Below are positions 1-5,041 of a stretch of 5,041 nucleotides of DNA, piece after piece (within the stretch, counting starts at the first letter, position 1; every line of letters starts with the position of its first letter). Source of the DNA: Thermodesulfobacteriota bacterium. Its GTDB lineage: Bacteria > Desulfobacterota > Syntrophobacteria > BM002. Location: contig CAMYLW010000374.1 in assembly GCA_947259475.1 (NCBI GenBank), positions 1,886 through 6,926 on the forward strand, given 5' to 3'. The position numbers were made by a program, and so were the translations under genes. Under the pieces are notes generated by a model. That model was not told where the DNA came from. It saw only the letters and a list, made by a program, of their open reading frames with translations, and ran no database searches.

Positions 1-602
1 CTGTTTTCAACTTACCGGCCTACTACGATGAGTTGGGCGCTGCCATCAAGAGCAGGGTCCATGAAGACTTCGCCCGCTATGGCATTACCCTCCTTGACTT
101 TTACATCAATAACATTACGCCCCCGGCTGAGGTGCAGAAAATGATCGATGCCAAGGCAGGCATGCAGGCAGTGGGCGATCTGGATAATTTTATGAAATTT
201 AAAGCAGCCAAGGCAATGGGTGATGCCGCCACGGCCGAAGGTGCCGGAGGAGATGCAGGAAGTGGCATGGGTTTGGGCCTGGGCGCTGGTCTTGGCATGC
301 TCATTCCCGGCATGCTTCAAAAGACCATGCAGGAGGGCCACCTGCCCGCCACCAAAAAGATGGATTGTCCAGCATGCCAGGCGCAGATCCCCATGGATGC
401 TCGTTTCTGTTCAAACTGTGGCCACCAGATCGTTACCATCAATAAGTGCCTTCAGTGTGATAACGATCTTCCCGCCGGCGCCAACTTTTGCATGAGTTGT
501 GGTACCAAGGTTGAGAAAAAATCCAAGAAATGTACTAAATGCGGGTATCAGGCCCTACCGGAGGCCAAATTTTGTAACGAGTGTGGTGAAGAGCTTCCTT
601 GA
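1..602 (+). CDS. SPFH-domain protein with three C-terminal zinc ribbons (5' end outside window)
   Basis: The reading frame is open from the window edge (first whole codon at base 3), so the true start lies upstream and only about the last 199 residues are seen. The first part (to about base 230) reads like the end of an SPFH (stomatin/prohibitin/flotillin/HflKC) domain of the YdjI or 'virion core protein' type: a charged helix with RVHEDFARYGI, then INNITPPAEVQ and an Ala/Lys-rich helix. A Gly/Met-rich linker follows (about 232-320). Three zinc ribbons of identical spacing, CX2C-X10-CX2C, then start at 366, 447 and 531. Family knowledge: in Bacillus subtilis YdjI sits in an operon with a PspA-type protein and helps place it at the membrane. 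A similar membrane-scaffold role here is inference. The next gene also encodes a zinc-ribbon protein 31 bases downstream, suggesting co-transcription. Domain call is fairly sure; the role is not. Confidence 0.85.
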   Translation, partial: VFNLPAYYDELGAAIKSRVHEDFARYGITLLDFYINNITPPAEVQKMIDAKAGMQAVGDLDNFMKFKAAKAMGDAATAEGAGGDAGSGMGLGLGAGLGMLIPGMLQKTMQEGHLPATKKMDCPACQAQIPMDARFCSNCGHQIVTINKCLQCDNDLPAGANFCMSCGTKVEKKSKKCTKCGYQALPEAKFCNECGEELP

Positions 603-633
603 TATTGCTTGAACCGCAACCCTAAATGCCATT

Positions 634-2070
634 ATGCAAATCAAGGTTGATTGTCCGCAGTGCGGCGGAGATATTGTTTTTGAGGAAGAAATCGAGGTGG
701 TTCGCTGTCATTATTGCGATTCCACCAATCAGATTTCTGGGAAGTCGGGCCATCCACGTTTTATGTTTCCACCGCGCTGGACTGAAGAAAAGTGTCGACA
801 TCGGATTGCGTCGCTGCTTAGCGGCAAAGTGTCATGGCGCCTAAAGAAAAAAGGATTACATTTAGTCTATGCTCCATACTGGCGTACTATAGGAATGGTC
901 TTTCATTGGCTCCTGGGCAAGAAGGAGGTTATTTCACCAACGAGTGGGCGCTCGTGGGATGATGCCAAGGAACTCAAAACCAAGCTCTTCGACTTCTCTT
1001 TTCCAGCCTACAAAGAACCAGATCTTGACTTAGCGTCCCTGGGAGTACGCACCGCCGTAATCCCTCTGCAGCTTTTTCACCACACCAGGCTTTCCGGTCC
1101 TGAGATTGTTCTTCCTGTTGAGGTCAGCCTGCCGGAGGCAACGAAGTACAGTAGCAGCATCCTAACCTATGGCTTCTCTGATCGAAGTTTTCGGGTGGAG
1201 TTCAAGGATACTCAACTGGTGGGAGAGATTTACTCTTTAGTTTATTTTCCATTCTGGGTCCTAGAGGTAATAGGGAACGACAGGAGAGGTTTGCTCATCA
1301 TCGACGGAGTGGCCAATCGCATCAGGAAAACTGTATGGGATCAGGATGTAGCTTCTTTTTTCCAGGAACACAAACTCAGTGAAGTAGCAGCTCACTTTAG
1401 TGATCTCCGTCTGATTCCATTTGTTTGTCCAGTATGCGGCTGGGACCTTCCTTTCTCACCCACGAGCAAGACCCACGTTTGTGCTACCTGTACCCGGGCC
1501 TGGGTCGAAAACGCTGGTCGATACCAGGAAGTGGAATATCAACTTGTGGCTGTGCCGAAAAAGTTCGAGCATGCTACTCGTTACATGCCTTTCTGGGACC
1601 TCAGAATTCAAATTCATACCCCTGATGGGGTCTTTAAGAACAGGTCCGATCTCCGCACCTTGTTACCAAACCTTCCGGTAGTAAGAGAAGGCGGAAACGG
1701 TGCTCAGTCAATTCGATTTCTGATTCCGGCTTTCAAGATCAGAAGCACCAAAGCCCTCTCCAAACTGGCCAACCTTTTCTCCGTCAACCCGCCTTCCCAG
1801 CAACTTCGGGCCAAAGAAGCCCTGGAAAAAGAAAAATTCGAGGGAGTGTGCCTGGGTGGCGAAGAAGCGGAACAATTGGCCTGGGTGGTTCTCATCTCAA
1901 TGGTGCCCAGGTATAACCGCCGGGCTCGCAACGTAGTAAAGGAATCGAAAATTACAGTCGAGACATCCAGGTTAATCTACTACCCATTTTACCGTAAAGG
2001 TCTCTACCTCAGGGAAGCCAACTCCAATCACCCAATTCAGCGCGGCACAGTGGTTCTCGGGACTGATTGA
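634..2070 (+). CDS. Zinc-ribbon protein of unknown function with repeated aromatic-proline motifs
   Basis: This 478-residue protein is not one I can name. The ATG at 634 is the first usual start codon after an in-frame stop at 610-612, but no clear Shine-Dalgarno sequence precedes it, so it may be translated by coupling to the upstream gene. Cys7, Cys10, Cys25 and Cys28 form an N-terminal zinc ribbon; Cys265, Cys268, Cys283 and Cys286 form a second in mid-protein. A motif of type Y-x-P-[FY]-[WY] occurs at residues 79-83, 204-208, 317-321 and 449-453, with a weaker IPAF version at 364-367. This suggests a repeated beta-rich unit. I see no signal peptide and no convincing membrane helix, so a cytoplasmic protein is likely. 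The 31-base spacing after the SPFH/zinc-ribbon gene suggests that the two products act together, perhaps in membrane organisation or stress; this is inference. Confidence 0.85.
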   Translation: MQIKVDCPQCGGDIVFEEEIEVVRCHYCDSTNQISGKSGHPRFMFPPRWTEEKCRHRIASLLSGKVSWRLKKKGLHLVYAPYWRTIGMVFHWLLGKKEVISPTSGRSWDDAKELKTKLFDFSFPAYKEPDLDLASLGVRTAVIPLQLFHHTRLSGPEIVLPVEVSLPEATKYSSSILTYGFSDRSFRVEFKDTQLVGEIYSLVYFPFWVLEVIGNDRRGLLIIDGVANRIRKTVWDQDVASFFQEHKLSEVAAHFSDLRLIPFVCPVCGWDLPFSPTSKTHVCATCTRAWVENAGRYQEVEYQLVAVPKKFEHATRYMPFWDLRIQIHTPDGVFKNRSDLRTLLPNLPVVREGGNGAQSIRFLIPAFKIRSTKALSKLANLFSVNPPSQQLRAKEALEKEKFEGVCLGGEEAEQLAWVVLISMVPRYNRRARNVVKESKITVETSRLIYYPFYRKGLYLREANSNHPIQRGTVVLGTD

Positions 2071-2106
2071 GTCACTGTGGTAAAAAACAGTAACCAGGTG
2101 TCAGGA

Positions 2107-2148
2107 GGCGTAAGGCGTAAGGCGCAAGGCTCAGGGCACAAGGCAAAA
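2107..2148 (+). repeat. Heptamer array A, consensus GGCGYAA, six copies
   Basis: Six 7-base units lie in perfect register, starting at 2107, 2114, 2121, 2128, 2135 and 2142. The first two are identical (GGCGTAA) and the others diverge to GGCGCAA, GGCTCAG, GGCACAA and GGCAAAA. Every unit keeps the leading GGC. The array begins 36 bases after the stop codon of the zinc-ribbon gene. Bases 2071-2106 hold nothing I can call. Confidence 0.85.
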
Positions 2149-2149
2149 T

Positions 2150-2213
2150 CCACAATTTTACATCTCACATCCCACATCTGAAATTCCGCAATCCGCACTC
2201 CACAATCCGAAAT
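2150..2213 (+). repeat. Heptamer array B, consensus roughly CCNCAAT, nine copies
   Basis: Nine degenerate 7-base units run from 2150, with one extra base at 2185 that shifts the register. Units start at 2150, 2157, 2164, 2171, 2178, 2186, 2193, 2200 and 2207. Each ends in T, most in AT, and forms include CCACAAT (2150 and 2200, identical), CTCACAT, CCCACAT, CCGCAAT and CCGAAAT. The array starts two bases after array A but has a different consensus. Confidence 0.75.
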
Positions 2214-2214
2214 T

Positions 2215-2256
2215 TCCTAAGTGCCTGATGCCTAGTTCTTAGTGCCTAGTTTCTGA
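2215..2256 (+). repeat. Heptamer array C, consensus TGCCTAG, six copies
   Basis: Six units in exact 7-base register start at 2215, 2222, 2229, 2236, 2243 and 2250. TGCCTAG occurs twice exactly (2229 and 2243); the rest are TGCCTGA, TTCTTAG, TTTCTGA and a more diverged TCCTAAG. Only one base (2214) separates this array from array B. Confidence 0.75.
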
Positions 2257-2268
2257 CAGCGAAGCGTA

Positions 2269-2304
2269 GTGACCTAATGACGCCGCAGGCATGTGACTAA
2301 TGTC
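2269..2304 (+). repeat. Imperfect direct repeat of about 12-13 bases
   Basis: GTGACCTAATGAC at 2269-2281 is echoed by GTGACTAATGTC at 2293-2304, 24 bases downstream, with one base deleted and one changed. It lies between the heptamer arrays and does not itself follow their 7-base period. Role unknown. Confidence 0.5.
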
Positions 2305-2307
2305 CTA

Positions 2308-2321
2308 CTCCATGCTCCATG
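2308..2321 (+). repeat. Heptamer pair CTCCATG x2
   Basis: Two identical adjacent units, at 2308-2314 and 2315-2321. A matching pair (CTCCATG then CTCTATG) lies at 4095-4108 in the spacer before the binding-protein gene, so the word is shared by two separate intergenic regions. Confidence 0.7.
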
Positions 2322-2330
2322 CTTTCGGCA

Positions 2331-2379
2331 CAACTGACAACGGACTACGGACCACGGACAACACACCACGGACACCCTG
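2331..2379 (+). repeat. Heptamer array F, consensus CNACGGA, about six to seven copies
   Basis: Units in exact 7-base register start at 2331, 2338, 2345, 2352, 2359, 2366 and 2373. CCACGGA occurs twice (2352 and 2366), with CAACGGA and CTACGGA variants. CAACTGA, CAACACA and the last unit (CACCCTG) are more diverged. The array stops about 15 bases before the candidate promoter of the transporter operon. Confidence 0.8.
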
Positions 2380-2393
2380 TTTTACAGAATAAG

Positions 2394-2421
2394 TTGAATT
2401 AGTAGGAATTATGCTTAAAAT
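2394..2421 (+). promoter_or_regulatory. Candidate sigma-70 promoter of the amino acid transporter operon
   Basis: TTGAAT at 2394-2399 as a -35 box and TAAAAT at 2416-2421 as a -10 box are separated by 16 bases. A TG at 2412-2413 could extend the -10 if it is read one base earlier. The stretch is AT-rich, unlike the repeat arrays just upstream, and lies 47 bases before the permease start. No operator palindrome is evident. This is a pattern match only. Confidence 0.4.
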
Positions 2422-2468
2422 AGAGAGCACGGTCTGCGAATATCTATAACTTTAGATTTACTACTACT

Positions 2469-3290
2469 ATGGCCCCAGTAAACAATAAAAGCTCTCGTCA
2501 CATCTGGTTTCCTGTGATTCATTCCCCCTGGAGTGACATCATCAAGTTTTTATTGGTTATTGCGGCCCTCGCCTGGTTGATCTATCGGGGCACTGAGAGT
2601 TTGGGCTACAACTGGCAGTGGCACCGGGTATCCAAATACATATTGAGCGTCGAAGACGGTAAGCTTATTTTCGGTCCTCTCATTCAAGGATTGCTAGTCA
2701 CCTTGCGCATCTGTGGCTGGAGCCTGGTGTTTTCTTTCCTTTTTGGATTGTTGACGGCACTCCTACGAATGTCAGACTCCTTGGTAGGTAGGTCAGTGGC
2801 TCGCTGTTACTTGGAGTTGATCCGAAATACACCGCTCTTGGTCCAATTGTTTTTCCTCTATTTTGTCGTGGCACCGGTACTGGACATCGACCGTTTTACT
2901 GCTGGCGTCCTGACACTAAGTCTTTTCGAGGGAGCGTATGCGTCAGAAATCTTTAGGGCTGGAATAGTTTCTATCGCCAGAGGACAGTGGGAGGCGGCTC
3001 ATAGTCTCGGGCTGAGCACATTTCACACCTACCGGCATATTGTTCTACCGCAAGCGATTCGATACATTCTCCCTCCACTAACCAGTCAGGCGGTCGCGCT
3101 CATCAAAGACTCAGCCCTGGTCAGCACTATTGCCATTTACGATCTAACCATGCAGGGGCAGATAATAATTAGTGAGACCTTTCTGACCTTTGAGATTTGG
3201 TTCACTGTGGCGGCCATCTACCTTGTTCTTACTGTTGTGTTGTCAACCATGGCTGACATCATGGCATACCGCTTGAAAACTGCCAGCTAA
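2469..3290 (+). CDS. Polar amino acid ABC transporter permease (HisM/GlnP family)
   Basis: The 273-residue inner-membrane protein forms the translocation channel of an amino acid importer. An added N-terminal membrane helix (about residues 24-39) and a periplasmic stretch precede the usual core, as in some glutamate/glutamine-type permeases. Core helices are at about 71-99, 121-140, 142-160, 201-222 and 240-262. Family marks include [11 protein letters not shown] at 116-126 and the EAA coupling loop (Glu175-Ala-Ala, Gly181, then LPQAIR at 193-198), which contacts the ATPase. The ATG at 2469 is the first start after the in-frame stop at 2421-2423; no Shine-Dalgarno sequence is visible, and a GTG at 2514 would remove part of the N-terminus. 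It is the first gene of a permease-ATPase-binding protein operon. As only one permease gene is seen, a homodimer is likely. Family is secure; substrate cannot be read from the sequence. Confidence 0.95.
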   Translation: MAPVNNKSSRHIWFPVIHSPWSDIIKFLLVIAALAWLIYRGTESLGYNWQWHRVSKYILSVEDGKLIFGPLIQGLLVTLRICGWSLVFSFLFGLLTALLRMSDSLVGRSVARCYLELIRNTPLLVQLFFLYFVVAPVLDIDRFTAGVLTLSLFEGAYASEIFRAGIVSIARGQWEAAHSLGLSTFHTYRHIVLPQAIRYILPPLTSQAVALIKDSALVSTIAIYDLTMQGQIIISETFLTFEIWFTVAAIYLVLTVVLSTMADIMAYRLKTAS

Positions 3291-3299
3291 CATTGTGCC

Positions 3300-3304
3300 G
3301 GAGA
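3300..3304 (+). promoter_or_regulatory. Ribosome binding site favouring the ATPase start at 3310
   Basis: GGAGA lies five bases before the ATG at 3310. The GTG at 3295, five codons upstream in the same frame, has no such sequence before it, so this site decides between the two starts. Confidence 0.6.
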
Positions 3305-3309
3305 ATTGC

Positions 3310-4062
3310 ATGCAGGGGAAGAAATTAAGCGATTACATCATTGAAGTGGACCGCATTCACAAGACATTCCCCGACGGGATTCAAGCTCTATATGACTTCT
3401 CCACCAGGATCAAGCGCAGCGAGGTTGTTGTAGTTATCGGCCCCTCCGGTGCTGGTAAATCTACATTTCTCAGGTGTCTAAACGGCCTTGAAGACTTTGA
3501 CAAAGGCACCATTACCATCGACGGTATACCTCTTGACGATAATAAGGAGAATCGGCTCGAGATCCGTAAAGAAGTAGGTATGGTGTTTCAGTTATTCAAC
3601 CTCTTCCCACATATGACTGTACTGGAAAACGTTAATCTGGCACAAATGCTTGTCAGGAAAAAGAACAATAACGAGGCTACCAAAGTGACCATGTCACTTC
3701 TGGATAAGGTCGGCATTCCTGAGAAAGCCCAGAGCTATCCTAGCCAGCTCAGTGGCGGTCAGCAACAGCGCGTTGCCATTGCCAGAGCCTTGGCCATGGT
3801 GCCGAAGGTGATGCTCTTCGACGAGGCAACAAGTGCTCTCGATCCGGAAATGATTGGCGAGGTCCTTGATGTCATGAAAACCTTAGCCCGGGAAGGAATG
3901 ACCATGGTTGTGGTGACGCATGAGATGGGATTCGCCCGCGAAGTCGGCGATCGGGTAATATTTATGGATGAAGGGCGGACTGTGGAAGAAGGATCAGTAG
4001 AACAAATCTTTTCCAATCCACAGAAGGAAAGAACGAAGCAGTTTATTAGTCAAATCCTTTGA
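3310..4062 (+). CDS. Polar amino acid ABC transporter ATP-binding protein (GlnQ/HisP family)
   Basis: The 250-residue cytoplasmic ATPase powers amino acid import with the permease encoded 19 bases upstream. All nucleotide-binding motifs are intact: Walker A GPSGAGKS at 44-51, Q-loop Gln94, signature LSGGQ at 147-151, Walker B VMLFDE at 167-172 with catalytic Glu172, D-loop SALD at 175-178 and switch His204. The motif [18 protein letters not shown] at 91-108 and the full length of about 250 residues are typical of the polar amino acid subfamily. I chose the ATG at 3310 because GGAGA precedes it; the GTG at 3295 would add five residues and cannot be excluded. The short gap to the permease supports translation from one transcript. 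Nothing looks degraded. Confidence 0.95.
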   Translation: MQGKKLSDYIIEVDRIHKTFPDGIQALYDFSTRIKRSEVVVVIGPSGAGKSTFLRCLNGLEDFDKGTITIDGIPLDDNKENRLEIRKEVGMVFQLFNLFPHMTVLENVNLAQMLVRKKNNNEATKVTMSLLDKVGIPEKAQSYPSQLSGGQQQRVAIARALAMVPKVMLFDEATSALDPEMIGEVLDVMKTLAREGMTMVVVTHEMGFAREVGDRVIFMDEGRTVEEGSVEQIFSNPQKERTKQFISQIL

Positions 4063-4094
4063 GGGCATGGGGTAACAGAGATTGTTTTCGTCTT

Positions 4095-4108
4095 CTCCAT
4101 GCTCTATG
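4095..4108 (+). repeat. Heptamer pair CTCCATG / CTCTATG
   Basis: Two adjacent 7-base units (4095-4101 and 4102-4108) differ by one base and match the pair at 2308-2321. They lie in the 68-base spacer between the ATPase and binding-protein genes, just before the ribosome binding site. Confidence 0.6.
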
Positions 4109-4119
4109 AGAACAAAAAA

Positions 4120-4125
4120 GGGAGG
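4120..4125 (+). promoter_or_regulatory. Strong Shine-Dalgarno of the binding-protein gene
   Basis: GGGAGG followed by five A bases before the ATG at 4131 is the best ribosome binding site in the window. It fits the need for more binding protein than permease and ATPase. Confidence 0.8.
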
Positions 4126-4130
4126 AAAAA

Positions 4131-4961
4131 ATGAAGACTCGACGGGCACTCTTTCAAATTTCAATCATAATCTCTCTGATGTGTTTCATGGTAACATCAG
4201 GTTTAGCAGGCAAACTCCAGAAACAATTGGCAGCCGAAAGCACGATCGAGAAGATAGTCAAGCGTGGCGTACTTCGTGTCGGTATGTCCACCTTCCTTCC
4301 ATGGGCCATGAAGGACAAGACAGGTAGTTTTATTGGCTTTGAAATCGACGTTGCCACCAGACTGGCAGAAGATACCGGGGTCAAAGTTCAGTTTGTCCCA
4401 ACCAAATGGGATGGTATCATCCCGGCACTTCTTACCGGGAAGTTCGATGTCATCATAGGTGGCATTACTATACGTTCTGATCGCAACCTCAAGGTCAACT
4501 TCTCCATACCCTACGACTACAGTGGCCAGACTATTTGCGCCCACAAGAAATTGGCTGCCGGCTTCAAGGGGCCAGAAGATTTCAATCGACCTGACGTCAC
4601 TGTCGGTGCCAGGCTCGGTTCCACATCCGTTCCTGCAATTAAAAAAATGATGCCCAAGGCAAAGCTTCGTCTTTTTTCTGAGGAACCCCAGCTTTATCAG
4701 GAACTGCTCAATGGCAATCTACACGCTGTTATCGCTTCCCTGCCAACGCCCGCCTACCAAGCCCTCAGATATCCGGACACGCTGTTTGCAATCACGGAAC
4801 CGTTCTCGCGTGAGCTCATTGGCTTTGCTGTCCGCAAAGGTGACATTGACACCCTCAATTACTTTAACAGCTGGATTCGGACTGTTGAGGCGGAAGGCTG
4901 GCTACAAGAGCGGCACAATTACTGGTTTAACACCAGAGAGTGGGAGAGTCTTATTCAATAG
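4131..4961 (+). CDS. Amino acid ABC transporter substrate-binding protein (SBP_bac_3 family)
   Basis: The 276-residue precursor carries a Sec signal peptide: a basic start (KTRR), a hydrophobic core at about 8-22 and a likely cut after Ala26. Cys18 is not in a lipobox, so a soluble periplasmic protein is expected. Family marks are GFEIDVA at 69-75, WDGIIPALLTGKFDVIIGG at 93-111, then Thr113 and Arg118 of the ITIRSDR stretch, and FSIPY at 124-128. Arg118 matches the arginine that in GlnH holds the ligand carboxylate. At 198-207 (HAVIASLPTP) most relatives have Asp in place of Ser203, which binds the ligand's alpha-amino group, so the ligand may be unusual. The length is normal. It is the last gene of the transporter operon, 68 bases after the ATPase, with a strong ribosome binding site. 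Family is secure; ligand unknown. Confidence 0.94.
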   Translation: MKTRRALFQISIIISLMCFMVTSGLAGKLQKQLAAESTIEKIVKRGVLRVGMSTFLPWAMKDKTGSFIGFEIDVATRLAEDTGVKVQFVPTKWDGIIPALLTGKFDVIIGGITIRSDRNLKVNFSIPYDYSGQTICAHKKLAAGFKGPEDFNRPDVTVGARLGSTSVPAIKKMMPKAKLRLFSEEPQLYQELLNGNLHAVIASLPTPAYQALRYPDTLFAITEPFSRELIGFAVRKGDIDTLNYFNSWIRTVEAEGWLQERHNYWFNTREWESLIQ

Positions 4962-5002
4962 TCAGAAGACAGAAGTCAGAGGTCAGAGATCAGAGGTCAG
5001 TA
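4961..5002 (+). repeat. Heptamer array, consensus GTCAGAR, six copies
   Basis: Six units in exact 7-base register start at 4961, 4968, 4975, 4982, 4989 and 4996. Units at 4975 and 4982 are identical (GTCAGAG); the others are GTCAGAA, GACAGAA, ATCAGAG and GTCAGTA. The first base is the G of the TAG stop codon of the binding-protein gene. No hairpin terminator is seen between this gene and the window end. Confidence 0.85.
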
Positions 5003-5004
5003 AA

Positions 5005-5036
5005 AACTCGGTGATACGGAGATACGGTGAAACAAA
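5005..5036 (+). repeat. Octamer-periodic patch around GATACGGW
   Basis: GATACGGA at 5013-5020 and GATACGGT at 5021-5028 form a clear 8-base tandem. Flanking bases 5005-5012 and 5029-5036 resemble weaker copies in the same register. The array may continue past the window end. The period is 8 rather than 7, unlike the arrays before it. Confidence 0.5.
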
Positions 5037-5041
5037 TTACC

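Noticed and set aside
626..844. Start of the second gene at the ATG at 626
   Set aside because: This ATG is in a different frame that closes after 72 codons and encodes no zinc ribbon; the frame from 634 carries the CxxC motifs.
1704..1931. Minus-strand open frame of 75 codons inside the zinc-ribbon gene
   Set aside because: It lies wholly inside a well-supported gene on the other strand and its product has no recognisable motif; other short overlapping frames were left out for the same reason.
2074..2091. Small inverted repeat ACTGT...ACAGT just after the zinc-ribbon gene, as a terminator
   Set aside because: Stem is only five pairs with an A-rich loop and no T run follows, so it does not support a rho-independent terminator.
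2107..2379. CRISPR array
   Set aside because: Units are 7 bases long without spacers; repeats of 23 or more bases with unique spacers are absent and no cas gene is seen.
4093..4112. Hairpin TTCT(C)CAT / ATGAGAA before the binding-protein gene
   Set aside because: The stem is short, AT-rich and needs a bulge; it overlaps the heptamer pair that explains the sequence better.
4131..4211. Lipoprotein signal peptide in the binding protein
   Set aside because: Cys18 lies inside the hydrophobic core after Ser-Leu-Met, which is not a lipobox; a Sec signal cut near Ala26 fits better.

Overview
The window holds two adjacent gene blocks, both on the + strand, separated by a repeat-filled spacer of about 400 bases. 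Base composition looks roughly balanced. The organism cannot be fixed from five kilobases. The gene content (an SPFH/zinc-ribbon protein pair and a polar amino acid ABC transporter) and the intergenic runs of degenerate 7-base words fit an environmental Gram-negative bacterium, possibly of the Desulfobacterota (old Deltaproteobacteria); that placement is a low-confidence inference.

Block 1 (1-2070) begins inside the 3' part of a gene for an SPFH-domain protein that ends in three zinc ribbons. It is followed after 31 bases by a 478-residue zinc-ribbon protein of unknown function. That protein has two CxxC...CxxC ribbons and several copies of an aromatic-proline motif (Y-x-P-[FY]-[WY]). The two genes probably form one transcription unit linked to membrane organisation or envelope stress, by analogy with YdjI-type proteins.

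The spacer 2071-2468 has no gene. Most of it (2107-2379) is a chain of short tandem arrays with an exact 7-base period, each array with its own consensus (GGCGYAA, then CCNCAAT-like, TGCCTAG, CTCCATG, CNACGGA). The remaining AT-rich part just before the transporter holds a plausible sigma-70 promoter.

Block 2 (2469-4961) is a complete three-gene amino acid importer: inner-membrane permease, ATPase and secreted solute-binding protein. A single permease gene suggests a permease homodimer. The binding protein, with the strongest ribosome binding site in the window, delivers ligand to the permease and the ATPase drives uptake. The binding protein appears to have Ser where family members usually carry the Asp that holds the ligand's alpha-amino group, so its ligand may not be an ordinary alpha-amino acid.

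Both later intergenic stretches also carry 7-base words: a CTCCATG-type pair at 4095-4108, matching the pair in the large spacer, and a GTCAGAR array at 4961-5002 that starts on the last base of the binding-protein stop codon. An 8-base periodic patch follows at 5005-5036. This repeated use of 7-base arrays in intergenic DNA is the least ordinary feature of the window.
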